A stretch of DNA of 64,000 nt from positions 27,729,249 to 27,793,248 of the forward strand of contig OZ038423.1 of assembly GCA_964036155.1 (NCBI GenBank). The letters are read 5' to 3'. Source of the stretch: Diploscapter coronatus (Eukaryota; Nematoda; Chromadorea; Rhabditida; Rhabditidae). Positions 1 through 12,506 of this stretch are shown here, piece after piece (positions within the stretch are counted from its first letter, which is position 1; each line of letters begins with the position of its first letter). The position numbers were made by a program, and so were the translations under genes. The notes beneath the pieces are model-generated. The model worked only from the letters and a program-made list of their open reading frames with translations. It was not told the origin of the DNA and did no database searches.

Positions 1-191
1 ATATAGCTATATACCTAGAGTAAATAATTTGTGAACATCGATTTAAATGAAAATTCATTCTGATTCACTATGCGATTGGTAAAAAAATGAAGGAATTAAC
101 AACAAAAAACTACCTCGGCTCAGTTCCGACCTTCCTCAACTCCGACCCATCCTCCATTCTGAAGCCAGTTTGGGGCGTTGCCACGGAATTC

Positions 192-2476
192 TTACGGCTT
201 TTCTTTCTCAATAGCAAATTCGCCAGGCGGGAGAGGCTCAGTGTTCTGGAACAACCAAGTAAAAATTCGCGAACAAAAAGATTCGAATTTCCTAGAAAGA
301 ATGCAGGTCTTCATCTTTTTGAAATGGAAGAGATAAAGTTAGAATTAGAAAATGTTGATTTCACAATTATGTTTCAAAAAGACTAGTTTTGAAGAATCTT
401 TTCACAACTCGATTTTATGAGAATATGCTGATAAAATTTAAAAAACAAAGCTAAATCTAGCCTACCTGAAAGAAGTTCTTTTTCTTAAAAAATGAAAAAT
501 CCGACCTCCTGAATGAGCGTTTCCTCTTGACGTTGGATCCTTTCGAGTCTTTAGAATCATTGAACAACAAGCTGGAATTGTTCATTTCGTCCGCATGGAA
601 ATCGGGCGTCTTCATCATCGATGACGACAGCTCCACGAATTTGACGTCGTCGAATTTTTCGATTATTTCCTGGAAAGTAAATTCGAATAAACAAGTTTAA
701 AAGTGGTAAGATTTGAAATAAAAATTTTTTCGAAAAACTGAAAGGAATGACAAGGAAAAATGATAAATGCTTTTTTAAACATTTCTACCTTCATGGATCC
801 CATTTCGTCGACTTTTGCGGCGAAATTGATCTCCTCTAGCTTGTCGAATTCGACACGATTCATCGCGAACACTGCGTTCAGGTAGATCGGAGACCAGTGC
901 TTGATCAGGGGGTCGACTAAAATTTTGTTGATACAATAATTAAAATGTGGAAGAAAAATCTTACCTATACAAAGTTCTAAATTTTGGAAAGCAATTAGAA
1001 AGGAAGAAGAAAACGATCTATAACAAAAATCTAACAGAAAAATCTAGTTTTGGAAAACAAAGGAAAAAGTTCACCTAAATAATTTTTGCAAAATAAAACC
1101 TAAAATTTTGAAAAGAAGATCAAAGAACCGTTTTCGCAGAAAACTCGACAAGGCTCTGTGTACTCGTCCACGCAGGAAATATAGTCGATGCGCACTCGAT
1201 CGACGTCGTCCAGCTGACCTGCGACATAGCCGAACGGGTCTTCCTGTAAAAGAGTATTTTTCGTATTTTAAATTTAAAAAGAAAATCCTAAATTTGGAAA
1301 ATTCCCAGCTTTATTTCTGAAAATTTTCAATAGAAATTAAATAATTTGAAAAATCTTCCAAAAACAGAAACGTACTTACCGGTTTTTGTTTAACTTTTGA
1401 AATTTCTATAAAATGAAGTTCGGAGATGAAAAAATATTTGAAAGGACTTGAAGAAACCCAATCTGACTAACCTTTTTGTAGAGGTCAAAGTAGACCCCAC
1501 AGCGAGGCGCCAAGACCTTGTAGACGCAGTAGTTCTTGCCATCGTCGCAATCCACTAGACGAATGAAGTATGGACCGTGGACAGGAAAGGTGAGCTGAAA
1601 AATAATTGTCTAAATCTTATTTCACAATCATAACGAGAGTAAAAATGAACTTTCTATCGTTTCTTATAAGATTTTCTTGAAGCATAACTTTAGGGATCGC
1701 TCGAGACAAAGAATCTTGAAATTATTACCCGAATAGCAAACGAGATGTCTCTGGACCAATTGATTATGGCGATGGTCTTCTTGGAAAGGGCGGCATGGGG
1801 GAAGAAGACCTAAACAAAAATACAACAAGTCATTTCAAAGTATTCTAGAAAGTTCACCTACTTTCTTACTTTATCGTCAATTTCTCTCCTTCAAATTGGA
1901 TCATTTTGCTTTCAAAAAATCGAGTTGCAGAAAACTTGACACGTTACCTTGTTTGGATAGGCGGTGACTTCGTCGTCGAAGCAGACCTCTTCAGGCGGAA
2001 TGTCCATGTATTCGGGCAGGCTCAGCGGGTCCGCGACGCCAATGGACGAACTAAACATTGAAATTTTTGCAGAAAAAATATCTTAAATTTCTCAGAGAAA
2101 ATGGCATTTTTCTAGACTTTTCAAAAGAAAGGCTTTCTTGAGAAATCAGAAAAAAAAATCTACTCCATTTTGAAGACCGCCACAGGTTCATCGCGTTTGG
2201 GCGTCTGGTTCTTCGATTTGTTCGGCAGCATGAAACGAAGCGGCGCGGTTTCCTTCGTCAACGTCGAATGGGCTCTGACAAATCAATAAATTTGCGAAAG
2301 CCAAAAAATATCTGAAAAGTTTCCAGAAACTAGAAAATGTTCAAGGTTCTTAAATTTAGAAAGTTCCCACACCTCATGGTTTCCGACCTGAATTCTCTCG
2401 ATTCGGACCCGATGAACTCCTTGATTTTGTGGCTGATGTGTGAAAACGGTGACTCGAGCCTCGGACTCGGCTGCAT
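192..2476 (-). CDS. Unassigned soluble protein, nine coding exons
   Basis: Nine exons can be joined in frame on the minus strand, from ATG at 2476 to TAA at 192-194, giving roughly 320 residues. The N-terminus (MQPSPRLESP...) is hydrophilic. The centre contains short beta-like stretches (VFFPHAALSKK, IAIINWSRDISFAIR, GPYFIRLVDCDDGK, DRVRIDYISC) that loosely recall a major-sperm-protein-type immunoglobulin fold, but I do not assign a family. The tail is basic and Ser/Lys-rich (SNVKRKRSFRRSD) and ends in EKEKP. There is no signal peptide or membrane segment. A splice acceptor (TTCAG, near 2488-2492) lies 11 nt before the ATG, consistent with trans-splicing. It follows the membrane-protein gene on the same strand and may be its operon partner. 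Exon reading frames agree at all junctions, so I am confident it is a gene but not of its function. Confidence 0.7.
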
Positions 2477-2964
2477 CGTCGGTAAAACTGAACGAAAATG
2501 AGAAATTCTAGCAAAAAAAATAAAAAAAACGAACTTGAACGATAAACTCGAATAATGAATCAAATTGATGCAAAGACTCAAAGTGCTCACTCGATATCGC
2601 ACAAAGTTCATTTGTTTGTAAAAACCGTGCGCATTTTCCAAATTCGTCCTATTTTTACACGTCTTTATTCGAAAGAAACAGTAAAAAGTGGGTTGTAAGG
2701 AGAGCCAAGGTCATTATTATCTACAAAAAAACTGATCCAAGAAGAAAGATGATGACGGTTGGGGCTCGGTAAGTGGGTGGCACGGGAAAATGAAGGAGTC
2801 TTGGAAAATCACCCCTAGTTTTTTTCTTCTAAATCTTCAGACTGGGTGAATTTTCCCAAAGATAGAGGAAATGGAGGACGAGAAAGAGTGGAGGAACGAG
2901 TGAAGAAGCGATATTCTTTAGAATTTGGGGCTGGGGAAAAATGCCGCCTCCTCGCTTCGGCCGA
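2477..2964 (-). promoter_or_regulatory. Intercistronic region of a putative two-gene operon
   Basis: Between the membrane-protein stop codon (2965) and the next ATG (2476) on the same strand there is a minus-strand AATAAA at 2664-2669, then about 170 nt to the acceptor CAG at 2488-2490. In nematodes, downstream operon genes are typically trans-spliced roughly 100 nt or more past the upstream polyadenylation site, so the spacing fits. No coding potential of its own was seen. Confidence 0.4.
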
Positions 2965-5232
2965 TCACTTGAAGCTACGAATCTGGACGCGCTTGGCCTT
3001 TTGCTGAAACTTTTTTAGAATATTCAGTTTGTTCCTAGAAGATTTACCGGACGGTGAACTGCGGGCGAATCTGAATTGTAGGCGCTGCTCTCGAGCTCAG
3101 GGCTCATGTAGCGCATGCGTCCAGCAGAGCTCGGCATTTCCATGCCACTGCTGAAATCCTACGATTTTTGTCGTTATTCAATTTTTCTTTAAAAAAAACT
3201 GCTTAGGAAGCTTCAATTCAGCATGATTTCAAGTTCGGAAGACTTGAAGATTAAAATTTTTTGGACCTACTCAACAGGCGTCAATCCCGCGGGCGAGCGA
3301 ACGGCCTTGGCGAGTTGCGACTGCTCTGACTGAGAGTGCTCGTTGCTGGGCAGACTCGCGTGTGCATTGTGGTTCATCTCGATCGACTTACCCGTCGTCG
3401 ACTTCTCGATCTGCTTGTGGTGCAGCGATAAATTGGGCGATTTGCTCACTGAAATTTCGAAGTTTGTCACTTTTTAGCAATCTAAAAACTATTTGGAAAG
3501 ATGAGATAAAAATTCTAGACTAGGAAATTGGATAGATACTGCGAAGGAATTTTTTCATAACACTACGATGCTCATCATGTCTACTCTCCATTATATTTGC
3601 GATGAACATTGCCTCTTTCTCTGAGCTCTACTAACGTCGGTGCGAAGCCCTTCCTCCTTGTTCGCTTGCGTCCTCTGCGCACTCTCCCCTTTTCTCGCAA
3701 TATTTTCACTCAGCGGTTCGCATCAGCGTCTACCCTTCCCGCTAGGCAACATTCATTGCATAGATAATCGAGAGTATTTCACGTGTTTTTCAAGTTGTTA
3801 TTTCAGAAAGGACCAACCCGAAGTGACATTATTGTACTCGTTAATGGACTCGGCGCTACTGCCCTCCGACCTGGTGGACGACTTCTTGTTGTGCGTGCCG
3901 CGAATCGACTTGTTCGTGTCCGCCTCGTCGTAGCGCGAGTACTGTAAGTTCAGCATTTTTAAGCGGATTTAAATCAAATTGAAAATTCTAGCAGTTGAAA
4001 AGGTGCCAGACGAACCTCCTTAGGCTTCTTGGCGTCGAAACTGCTGGTCACCGTGCTGGCACTAGACTTGTCGACGCTTCTCTCGGTCTTTATCGGCGTC
4101 ACCGCTGTAACTTCTAATCACGGATGATCAACTTCTCCATGCTTGTTCTCAGAACTTACGACTAGCCACAATTGCCTTCTTCCTTCTTCTGAAGCAGCAC
4201 AGCAAGTAGCCGAGTTTCTTCTCCGGGAAGAACAGGCACAGGACCAAGCAGGTCAGCTGAATTTGTTCATTGGAGTTATCGACGGATTTGAGTAGGAACC
4301 ATAAAAATCCAGAGGCAGGCAAGAAAGATGATCACGTGCAGTTCTGCATGGCTGGTGACCGCGAGGACGAAGTAGAGGATGCCGCTCGCAGTGACCATTG
4401 TCATGAACGTATAGAACGCTGCCAGGTAATCTGCAGTTTGCTGATCGTTGTTTTCGTATGGATGAGTAATTGAACAAGAGAAAGATAAGAATACATGCTC
4501 GTGAACAAGGATTCAAAATTTGTAAAAGTCCTACAAGTCGAATGAGTGTACTCCCAAAGAATTCCCGGAATAGCGACGATAATAAGCAGCAGACTGAGCA
4601 GGAATCTGTGCCAGCCGTGATCGAACACCGCTGCTTCCACTGCGAAATGAGAAAAGTGACTGAATATCCACTATGTGTTGCGCTACTTGTCGTGAAGACG
4701 ATCAACGTGATAGCGAAGATGAGAATGCAGAAGATGACGGTCTGCAGAATTGTGAACTCGCTTTCCTTAGCCGCGTCCGCAGTGCTCTGATCACCACACA
4801 TCGCTGTCGGCGGAGATGTCGAGTGGTTGGCACTGAAGTTGAAAAATGAATGTTTCAGGGTTTCTTGCGTACCGTCTCTTTTCACTTCTTCCATTCCTGT
4901 GACTCTTCAACGATCTCGACTTGGAGCTCTCCTTCGAACTTTTGCTCTGGTGGCGACGCGACTTCTTTGAGCCACTGAATAAATTCAATGAGCATGAAAT
5001 TGATGCTAGAATGAACTCAATGAGCTGTTTTTGAAAGTTTCTTGTTGGATTTTCATCCGTACGACTATTTCATAATGAAGTTGGAAATTCACGAAGATCT
5101 TGCAGTTTTCAAAAGGGAATTCCAGAGTCAGCCATCTTTTATCTCGAGCCTTTTGTACCGCTGGATCGAGGTGTGCTCCATTAGCGTTGTTGATGGTTCC
5201 CTCTTCGCTCGATCGGAGGTAAATGCGCTCAT
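2965..5232 (-). CDS. Tetraspan membrane protein with Ser-rich cytoplasmic tail
   Basis: The splice model runs from a tentative ATG at 5232 to TGA at 2965-2967. The N-terminal region is basic and Ser-rich (SKKSRRHQSKSSKESS). Four hydrophobic segments follow: FTILQTVIFCILIFAITLIV, RFLLSLLLIIVAIPGILW, a segment around LAAFYTFMTMVTASGILYFV, and one around VIIFLACLWIFMLTCLVLCL. The last is completed only if a roughly 44-nt intron (near 4255-4298) is removed. A juxtamembrane LLCCFRRRKK motif (possible palmitoylation or basic anchor) opens a long Ser/Thr-rich tail encoded by at least four exons and ending VQIRSFK. The four-helix layout resembles claudin/MARVEL-type proteins, but the family signature is not clear. 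The first exon (near 5158-5232) is inferred from phase agreement and is the weakest part of the model. Confidence 0.65.
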
Positions 5233-7902
5233 GAGCGAATCATTCACTCAACTCAAGAATGCAAAATTACATTTCCATTTCAATCATTTATTCAAATTTT
5301 GCTTTAATGCCATTTTTAAGGCGAGGAAGAAAAACAAGGATTATCCCGCACCTTTTCAATTTGAATAACTTCTAAAATTCAGCTCCTTTCAAGATTTCGA
5401 CCCTATCAACAATCCATTAGCTTTGTTTTCTGTGAAAGTTCTATAAAATGGAGATCGTTTTGTGCTTTGGAGACTCACAGAAAATTTCTACCTTTATCAA
5501 GCTCAAAACCATTTTCTCACTTTTTGATCTCATGAAAATTAAATGTTATGAAACTTAGTTTATAGGGAAGTCGTTTTCACTTGTTTATCGCTGGTCTATT
5601 TTTACTCTACAATATATGTAATGATTCTGTTAGACATTGCCGTATTCATCTAATTTTCCTAGAATTTTTATGCATGAATTATATTGACTCTTTAATTCTG
5701 ATAATTGGAATTTCTCGGTACTTCCGTTTTTTCACGCGACAAGCGTTTATTTTATGAGTTGTATTATAATTCTTGGGATACATTGCGTTCGAAGACCAAC
5801 ATTCCTCGATTTGCAACTTCTCACAATTACGAGCATTAGAGATGTACGGAATGACTTTCCGAGATGTTCGGAATACGTAATGCGGAACGGGGTTTTAGTT
5901 AAAAATGTTTGGAACGTGAAACGAAACAGAATCTTTAAAAAAAAAAACGATCCGGAATGGAGTTTTTCGGAACGGAACAGAATATTCCATACATCTCTTA
6001 TGGACATGTTATTATTTCTTTCACGCACTTGGTAAATTAGTCTGGTACGCTTCGATAAATTACGCAAGTCTTAATGCAGCTTTATTCGCCTTATAGTCTG
6101 TGTAGGTGATTTTTTTTAGATAAATAGTAGGTTTTGGGGAAATCTCATTCATCCGGAAATTTTTAACCTTGAACTTGATAGTTTTTTTCGTTTCTTGAGT
6201 TATCGTATGAATATATAAGTCGTGTGTATGTGTAGAGTTCTCAAGCTCCGCCCCCTTGAAAAATGCGTTTTTGATAGAAATGTGGTAGTTTGAAGACAAA
6301 AATTTGCCGAGGAAGTACTCTTCAAACCTAAACTGTCTAAAAACCCTACCTAAATCGATGATACATCTGATAATGTTTATATGCCAAAAATCAGCGCGTA
6401 ATTTTTGCCTGCAAGCCCAATTTGTACAGTGAAAATGCATTCATTTTGAAGGTCACAATTTTATAATTTTTTTGGCTTGAAAAATTTATTATTTTCTTTT
6501 TTCTTCACAAAAGTCTTGTTTACAACTCTGATGATATTTCCACGCAAAATTTGTCCCTAACACTAATTTCGCATATTTACTTGGGGACTCGAGTCATGTA
6601 TAATCTCAATTTTTCAATGTATTTCTAAATTAGACTTCTAATTTCTGGTTTTGAACTTGTACAGCTCGAATTATTATTGCCTGATAAAAGTATAATTTAT
6701 TTTATTTTCATATGGGTTAGATTCTATTTCAAAGAATTCTCTTTCTGATGCATAATGGATCTCTGCTTAAATTATCAACTCCTAGATTTTTTCTAACCTC
6801 ACAATTATTACGATTGTCTGTAATTGGTTCTAGACGCAGTAGTCGTTATGAGCAATACTTCTACATGCATAATTTTATTGGGATTTTTTCTATGTGATTT
6901 TTAATTTATAATTTCTTATACGCTCAGAAATTTAATCTGAAATCATGCGGACTTTGAATTTTAGGCCTTGCTAATAAAGTTGACTACTTTAAAAGCTTAG
7001 CTAGTTTCAGTGTTAAAGCTCATTGACAAATCACATTCTGCGTTTTTAATCCCCTAACCACAATATGCATATGTACACTCAACTTTTTTCTTTAATTTTT
7101 AACAGACTGAGCAAAATTATACCCAATTTTCGGACTTTATTGAATCTGTTGGCAAATTAAGCTGACTTAAATTAAGATTCAATTTGATACCGCCGTCTTG
7201 TTCTAGAACACTTTATTCTGAAATACGTTAAGCTATCGTTAGTCTCTAAATTTAAATGTCACACGTGCTAAAATGTGTATAATTTTAATCTTCGTGGGTG
7301 AGGGTATTTTCCTAAATCTATCGCTCACTTTTTGCAAATTTACCTTCAAGAGCTACATGAGAAATTTTAGTCAATTTCGTAGTTTTTGCAAACACTGGAA
7401 AGCCTTGAACTTTCATGATGGGAATTTCTAAAATTGTACAGAAATTTCTACATTCCAACCCACTCAAATCCAGCCTCTATAAAGAAAAAGCACCATTCAA
7501 TCAGACGGGATACGAGATAATAGCAAATTAAGTCAGGTCTGATAAAGTCTTCGAGAAAATCTCATTTACCACCAATGCTCCATACACATAATGTGTCGTA
7601 ACCTAGCATATGTTAATTCATTTTGCACATTTAAAGACATTTTCCCCTGGTATTATTTTCAATATCTCATAACCATTCAGAGATAATTTTTGGACGTAAT
7701 AATGAGTTTAGAGTAAGACCTTCTATTGAGCTTTGTAAGGTTTTTCCACTTATATCCGTGCGAATTTTTCCTGACATTTTTGTGAGCGTGTTTTGAATTT
7801 CAATTGTTGTTGCATTGGTCCTGAAAGACCTTAGAATGCTTCTTCTGAAATAACTCGTGATCGACTTTTCTTTCATCCAGAATCCTTTCAGAATCCAAAG
7901 CT
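5233..7902. other. Intergenic region, no supported gene
   Basis: About 2.7 kb of AT-rich sequence between divergent genes. Open frames on both strands (for example 6060-6440 minus and 7667-7876 minus) lack family motifs and convincing splice structure. At 5840-5980 there is a locally biased stretch with many GGAA/CGGAA words that opens overlapping frames on both strands. I see no RNA gene. Confidence 0.5.
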
Positions 7903-9390
7903 ATGATCGACTGGCCCTTAGCGATATTCGAAGTCTGGCACTATACAGTGAATACGATTGGTATTTGCTCTAATGCTTTGTTGAGTAAGAATAGTCTTTG
8001 GTTCTGAAAGATGACAATTTTTAGTCTATCTGTGCATCTTCAAGACTCCGCGAGTCATACGAAATTATGCTGTTCTGATGTTGAATTTTGCCATCAGTGA
8101 CTTTGGCGCGTGTATCACTGATCTGTTTGTGGGACAGAGGTATCAAAATCATGATTTTTACAAATAAATATCTTGTTTAGATTGATCCCAGCAGGCATAG
8201 CTTTGGGTTACATTTCGAATGGACCATGCAAATACATCTCTGGAACAGCCTGCTATGTCGGCTACAGTTTGATGTTGCATTTTTTCGCCCATTCACTGTG
8301 GTCTTTGCTGCTTTCGTTTGCATACCGATACTATATTCTATTTCATCCGTCTCCAAGTCGGACGACATTGGCGATCATTATCTGCATCATTTATACTCCG
8401 AGCTTCTTCCAGTGGGTAAGATCAGTTAAAACTTTGTCGCGTTTGCTTAAAAAATCACATTTATTTACACTGAAATGTCTCCATGAATTCTGAGTAGTCT
8501 GAAATTGGTTGATAAATGATCTTCAACAAATTTCTCATTTCAGACCACCTTCCTGATGGCCAATGACGACCAAGCTAAAGTAGGAGTCTACCTTCGGGAT
8601 CGATTTCCCGACTACGACTTCGATAACAAGACCATAACTGGAACATTGAACATCTTGGAGTCCTGGCAGGCGATGTTCACAATTCTCCACATGACTCTGC
8701 CAGTCACTCCGGTCTACTGCACTATTTTAATCCTGAGAAAGAAGATCACCAAAGAGTTGGTGAGCGTGGCTGGAACCATGGCGAAAATGTCTCATGCTAC
8801 GAAAAGCATGCATCAACAGTTGCTCAGGGTTAGTAGATTTCTTTGGTCAAATTGGAAACTCAATCAAAATATCATTTCTTGTTTAAAAATTAGATTTGAC
8901 CAACCTTGAATATTATTAATTTTTACCCAGTCATAAATACATTATCATTGAGCCATTTTCTTAAACTCATCCTTAACTTTCAGGCCCTTACTATCCAAGC
9001 CTGCCTTCCATTCTTCTTCTCTGTAGCAGTAGCTTCGTACGCCATTGGACAATTAGGTATCATCAAGTCGGCAATCAAAGTTCATCAAGAGCTTCTTCAG
9101 GAATATACAACAGTCCAGTACTCGAGTATCTCACGTTCTCGTCACTCTTATTTATTCCAGTGATATCTCCGTTGATATCGATTTACTTTGTTCGACCCTA
9201 TCGAACCGCTATCATCCTGTGGTACTACCACTTCCGAGCGACAAAGATGCGTTCCATCATCAAGCCACCGACGACAACCACTAACTTGTTCGATAGAGAA
9301 TGTGGGCTAAAGAAGTCGATGTTCTGGAATGGAACAGAGTATCAGAGCGCTGCGAAGAACACTTATTCTCAACAGTCACGTCATTACTGA
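7903..9390 (+). CDS. Seven-helix chemoreceptor, SRD-like
   Basis: Exons join in frame from ATG 7903 (MIDWPLAIFEVWHYTVN) to TGA 9388-9390. The N-terminus lacks a cleaved signal, and the first membrane segment contains the typical N-ALL motif (IGICSNALL). Further helices include YAVLMLNFAISDFGAC, the FFAHSLWSLLLSFAYRYYIL segment (TM3, with the RYYILFHP stretch in place of a DRY motif), LAIIICIIYTPSFF, MFTILHMTLPVTPVYCTILI, IQACLPFFFSVAVASYAIG and FSSLLFIPVISPLISIYFV. The C-terminal PYRTAIILWYY is typical of the nematode Str superfamily, and the SRD class fits best. A 44-45-nt intron (near 9056-9100) must be removed to complete TM6-TM7. An AATAAA lies about 15 nt after the stop. The product is expected in chemosensory neuron cilia; the ligand is unknown. 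Confidence 0.82.
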
Positions 9391-9432
9391 ATTTGTAAAA
9401 TTTCCAATAAATTATAGAATTTTCAATGACTA

Positions 9433-9750
9433 CTATCCAATTTCATTGATAGCTGTCAAGCATGTGAACACGTTTCTAATACGGTCAATGATTTGAATTG
9501 CCGACCAGGAAAGGGACTTTAGATCGGGTGGGGTTTTGCGATGAAACATATAATACCACTCGAAAGAGCTAAATTTTCTAAAATTTTTGAAGTTTTGATA
9601 CTGATCTTTTCGCTGGTCAGAAAACTTTCGCCATTTGCCCGACCCAGCGTCTTTCTCATACCACTCATCGGCTCTTTTTATGATCCTCTTTCTTTCTCTA
9701 TAATCCCTCGATGATATATAATTTAGCGGAAAAAGTAACATTCGCAACAC
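9433..9750 (-). CDS. Hypothetical charged protein or exon
   Basis: An uninterrupted frame of 105 codons ends in TAG at 9433-9435. The frame stays open upstream to about 9793, where a CATAG acceptor-like sequence occurs, so it may be the last exon of a longer gene. The peptide is basic and aromatic (SRDYRERKRIIKRADEWYEK; FEWYYMFHRKTPPDLKSLSW). The second stretch is faintly F-box-like but too weak to name. It lies between the receptor and the esterase, opposite in strand, with no room for much more coding sequence upstream. It could be a degraded fragment. Confidence 0.35.
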   Translation of the reverse strand: MLRMLLFPLNYISSRDYRERKRIIKRADEWYEKDAGSGKWRKFSDQRKDQYQNFKNFRKFSSFEWYYMFHRKTPPDLKSLSWSAIQIIDRIRNVFTCLTAINEIG

Positions 9751-9928
9751 TTCCTTATGAGATCTTTCTCTAGAAAACTTATCTAAGACCTATGATATTT
9801 GGTATCTAATCTAAAACTGCTAAATGAGCAAATCTAATTTATTCGCATGCATTCTTATCAATGTGTTCTTAACCATCTTTGATCAGACTATTTTCCCTGG
9901 TTATATCATTTAATCAATATTTTTGACC

Positions 9929-12197
9929 ATGCTGCTAAATAAGCGAATTTCTTCTCTATTTTTAGTTATTTTCGTAATTTTCTACTTTACGCAATTCTCT
10001 AATGGCATAATTATCGAGACTAGTCTGGGTAAACTGAGGGGGTATAATGTTTCCACGAATGTGAATAGGACCGTTCATATTTTTAAGGTAAGAACCTCGC
10101 TAAGATCAAATTTGGATCACAAGCCTTATTCAGCTATCTTAGAAAGTGCCTTACGCTGCTCCACCCATCGGTGATCTTCGTTTTGCCTATCCGCAACCAC
10201 CCATCAAGTGGAACGGGGTTTGGGATGCTACAGGTAAACATATTTTCGAAATTATTCAAATGCGTTTCGGGAGATAAGAAATGAGCTGAAAATATCCGAT
10301 TTTTAATTATAGCCGTAAAGACCTTCGTGCTAATACCATAAAAGGAGTTCATACCTAATAATAGAAGGATTGTAGTATATATGAGGTATTTATTCTTTAG
10401 AATTCGGCCCTGGGTGCATAGAAAATTCCTCGACCACCAAAAACCATCCAGAGGTCATTTCAGAAGACTGTCTATTTTTGAGTTTCTATACTAATGACTA
10501 CTGCTTGGTAAGAGGAATAACTTTCAAAAGTTTTGTTTTAAATTAAATTTCAGAAATATAAGAACTGTTCTGCCGTATTTTACATTCATGGTGGTATGAT
10601 GGCATTTGATAGCCCAGTGGTGTTTCGTGATAATAGAATGGTTGAGAATTTCCCTTCAAAGGACGTGGTCATGATCCTAGCTGCTTATCGATTAAATGTA
10701 TTTTCACACTTAGTCTTCGATGATGACAGCGTCGTTCCTAGGAATCTACCCATTTATGGTTACCTCCTAAGTTATCCGAAAATTGAAAATTTTCAACGCT
10801 TTAGACATCCTTTATGGTCTAGAATTCGTGAATCGCGAACTCCGCAACTTCGGTGGCAATCCAAATTCAGTAACTGTCTTCGGTCACTCATCTGGTGGAA
10901 ATCTTGCACTAGCAATGGCGTTCTCGAAGAACATCGATCCTGAGCAGAGGTTGATTTAATGATTTTCAGAATAAGCGCAAGGGTTTCAGACTCTTCCAAA
11001 GAGTCATTGGTATGTCACCGTCTTCTGGAAGTTACGCACTGGGGAAGAAGCAGAATAGCACCAAAATCATCGTTGAGATGGCAAATGTGCCTTTTTTATT
11101 AGAACTTTGAAAATTTCAAACCTTTGCAGTGCACTAGAAGTAATGTCCCTGAAATTGTCGACTGTATGAGGAAAGTCGACGCTTTTGAATTACTGAGGTC
11201 TTTGAACGTTCAAAAGCTTCTTTATGCTGAATTCTCAGATATTCTCGGATAATGGACGATTACGGTAACGAATTGAACCCATTCGCTGGGATATTCTGGA
11301 TTCCTCCATTGTTCAGCTTCTCTAGCTTCATGGAGCAACTTCAGCAGGATGTGGAGGTACTCAAAAGCATTAATCCTTAATTTTCCAACGATTTTAGCCT
11401 AGAGACATTCTCCTCGGCAATACCGATCGAGAATACGACTTTCCGCACTTTGATAAAAGGGACGGTTGGAGTGATAACGATGTTACCATGAGTGAAGAAT
11501 TCGGCTACAAAAATCAGAAGGACATTCAAAGGATCTTCGAGCGAGACCTTGCAAGCGGAAAACTCGGTATCGCTCCCTAATTTTCCAAAAATCGTTAAAA
11601 TCTTCTAGGCCATGCACACGACACTCTTCAAATTTTCACTGCGACAGAAATGCTAGCCAATTCCATGAGGAGATTAGGGGGAAATGTAGGATTGCAAGAT
11701 TTTTCCGACTAAAAATGTTTTTAGGTCTATCTATATTCGATTACAGTTCCGAAAGGTCGATCAACGCATAACGCGGATCGCCAGTACATTCTCGGATATC
11801 CGTTCAGAAGTGAAGTTAACTGGACTGATGCTGATGACTATACAACCGGGCAATTCTACGCTCAGCTCTATGCCAACTTCATCAAAACGGGTAAACCAGG
11901 GTTAGGTAAGTCGGAGAGATTCCTTTCAGAATTCCTATGAGAATTTTAGGATTCAAAAAGCTAGAGCCTGGACTTGATAATTACTTACAAGTGACGTTCA
12001 ATACGAGTGCCGGTATAAAACCGGCTATGATGAATTTTTATCAATGGAAGGTCTGCTTTTTCTTGTTTCTTAAAGAATATTTTTTGTTCTAGATTGTAAG
12101 TTACTTCCAACACCATTTGCGAAAATTGGACTCTGCTATTTCATACGTAAAAACATTGTTCTTCAAGGATTATTTTCTAAAGCTTTATTTTAAATAG
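9929..12197 (+). CDS. Secreted carboxylesterase (alpha/beta hydrolase, type B)
   Basis: About eleven exons run from ATG 9929 to TAG 12195-12197. Residues 1 to about 30 are a signal peptide ([17 protein letters not shown]). Family landmarks follow in order: [32 protein letters not shown], the oxyanion-hole segment YIHGGMMAF, the nucleophile elbow [19 protein letters not shown] with Ser as nucleophile, an acid-region segment GNTDREYDF, and [10 protein letters not shown] supplying the catalytic His. The usual HGGG is HGGM here. Introns as short as about 41-45 nt occur. The C-terminus ([11 protein letters not shown]) shows no clear ER-retention signal, and an AATAAA follows at about 12207. This family hydrolyses carboxylic esters and is usually gut-expressed or secreted in nematodes; the substrate is unknown. 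It is convergent with the innexin gene. Confidence 0.85.
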
Positions 12198-12506
12198 TTC
12201 TGATATCAATAAAACGCGAATAAAGCAAGTAAAAATTTGAGGCATTTTGGAATAGATTACATGGCTGAATTGAGATTTCTGAATTAACGAAATTTGAACT
12301 AATTAGGAAAATAGTTGAATTATGCTAAATTTTGATCACATTTTAGTACCGTAACCGGTCATGATAGGGCTGATAATATGCTATTTTTGGGTAAATGAAA
12401 TTATGACAAAGTGGAAATTCGTTGAAGCTGCTTGAGTATCGGTTGTGACTGAGTTTTGTGAAAATATCAATTTTCTAAACTAAAAAGGTAAAAATGATTA
12501 CAAAGA
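12198..12506. terminator. Convergent 3' ends of esterase and innexin genes
   Basis: A spacer of about 310 bp between two facing stop codons. It carries the plus-strand AATAAA for the esterase at about 12207. No coding potential was seen. Confidence 0.5.

Noticed and set aside
6060..6440. 126-codon open frame on the minus strand
   Set aside because: No motif, no splice context, low-complexity AT-rich codon use and a sequence style resembling repeat DNA; likely chance.
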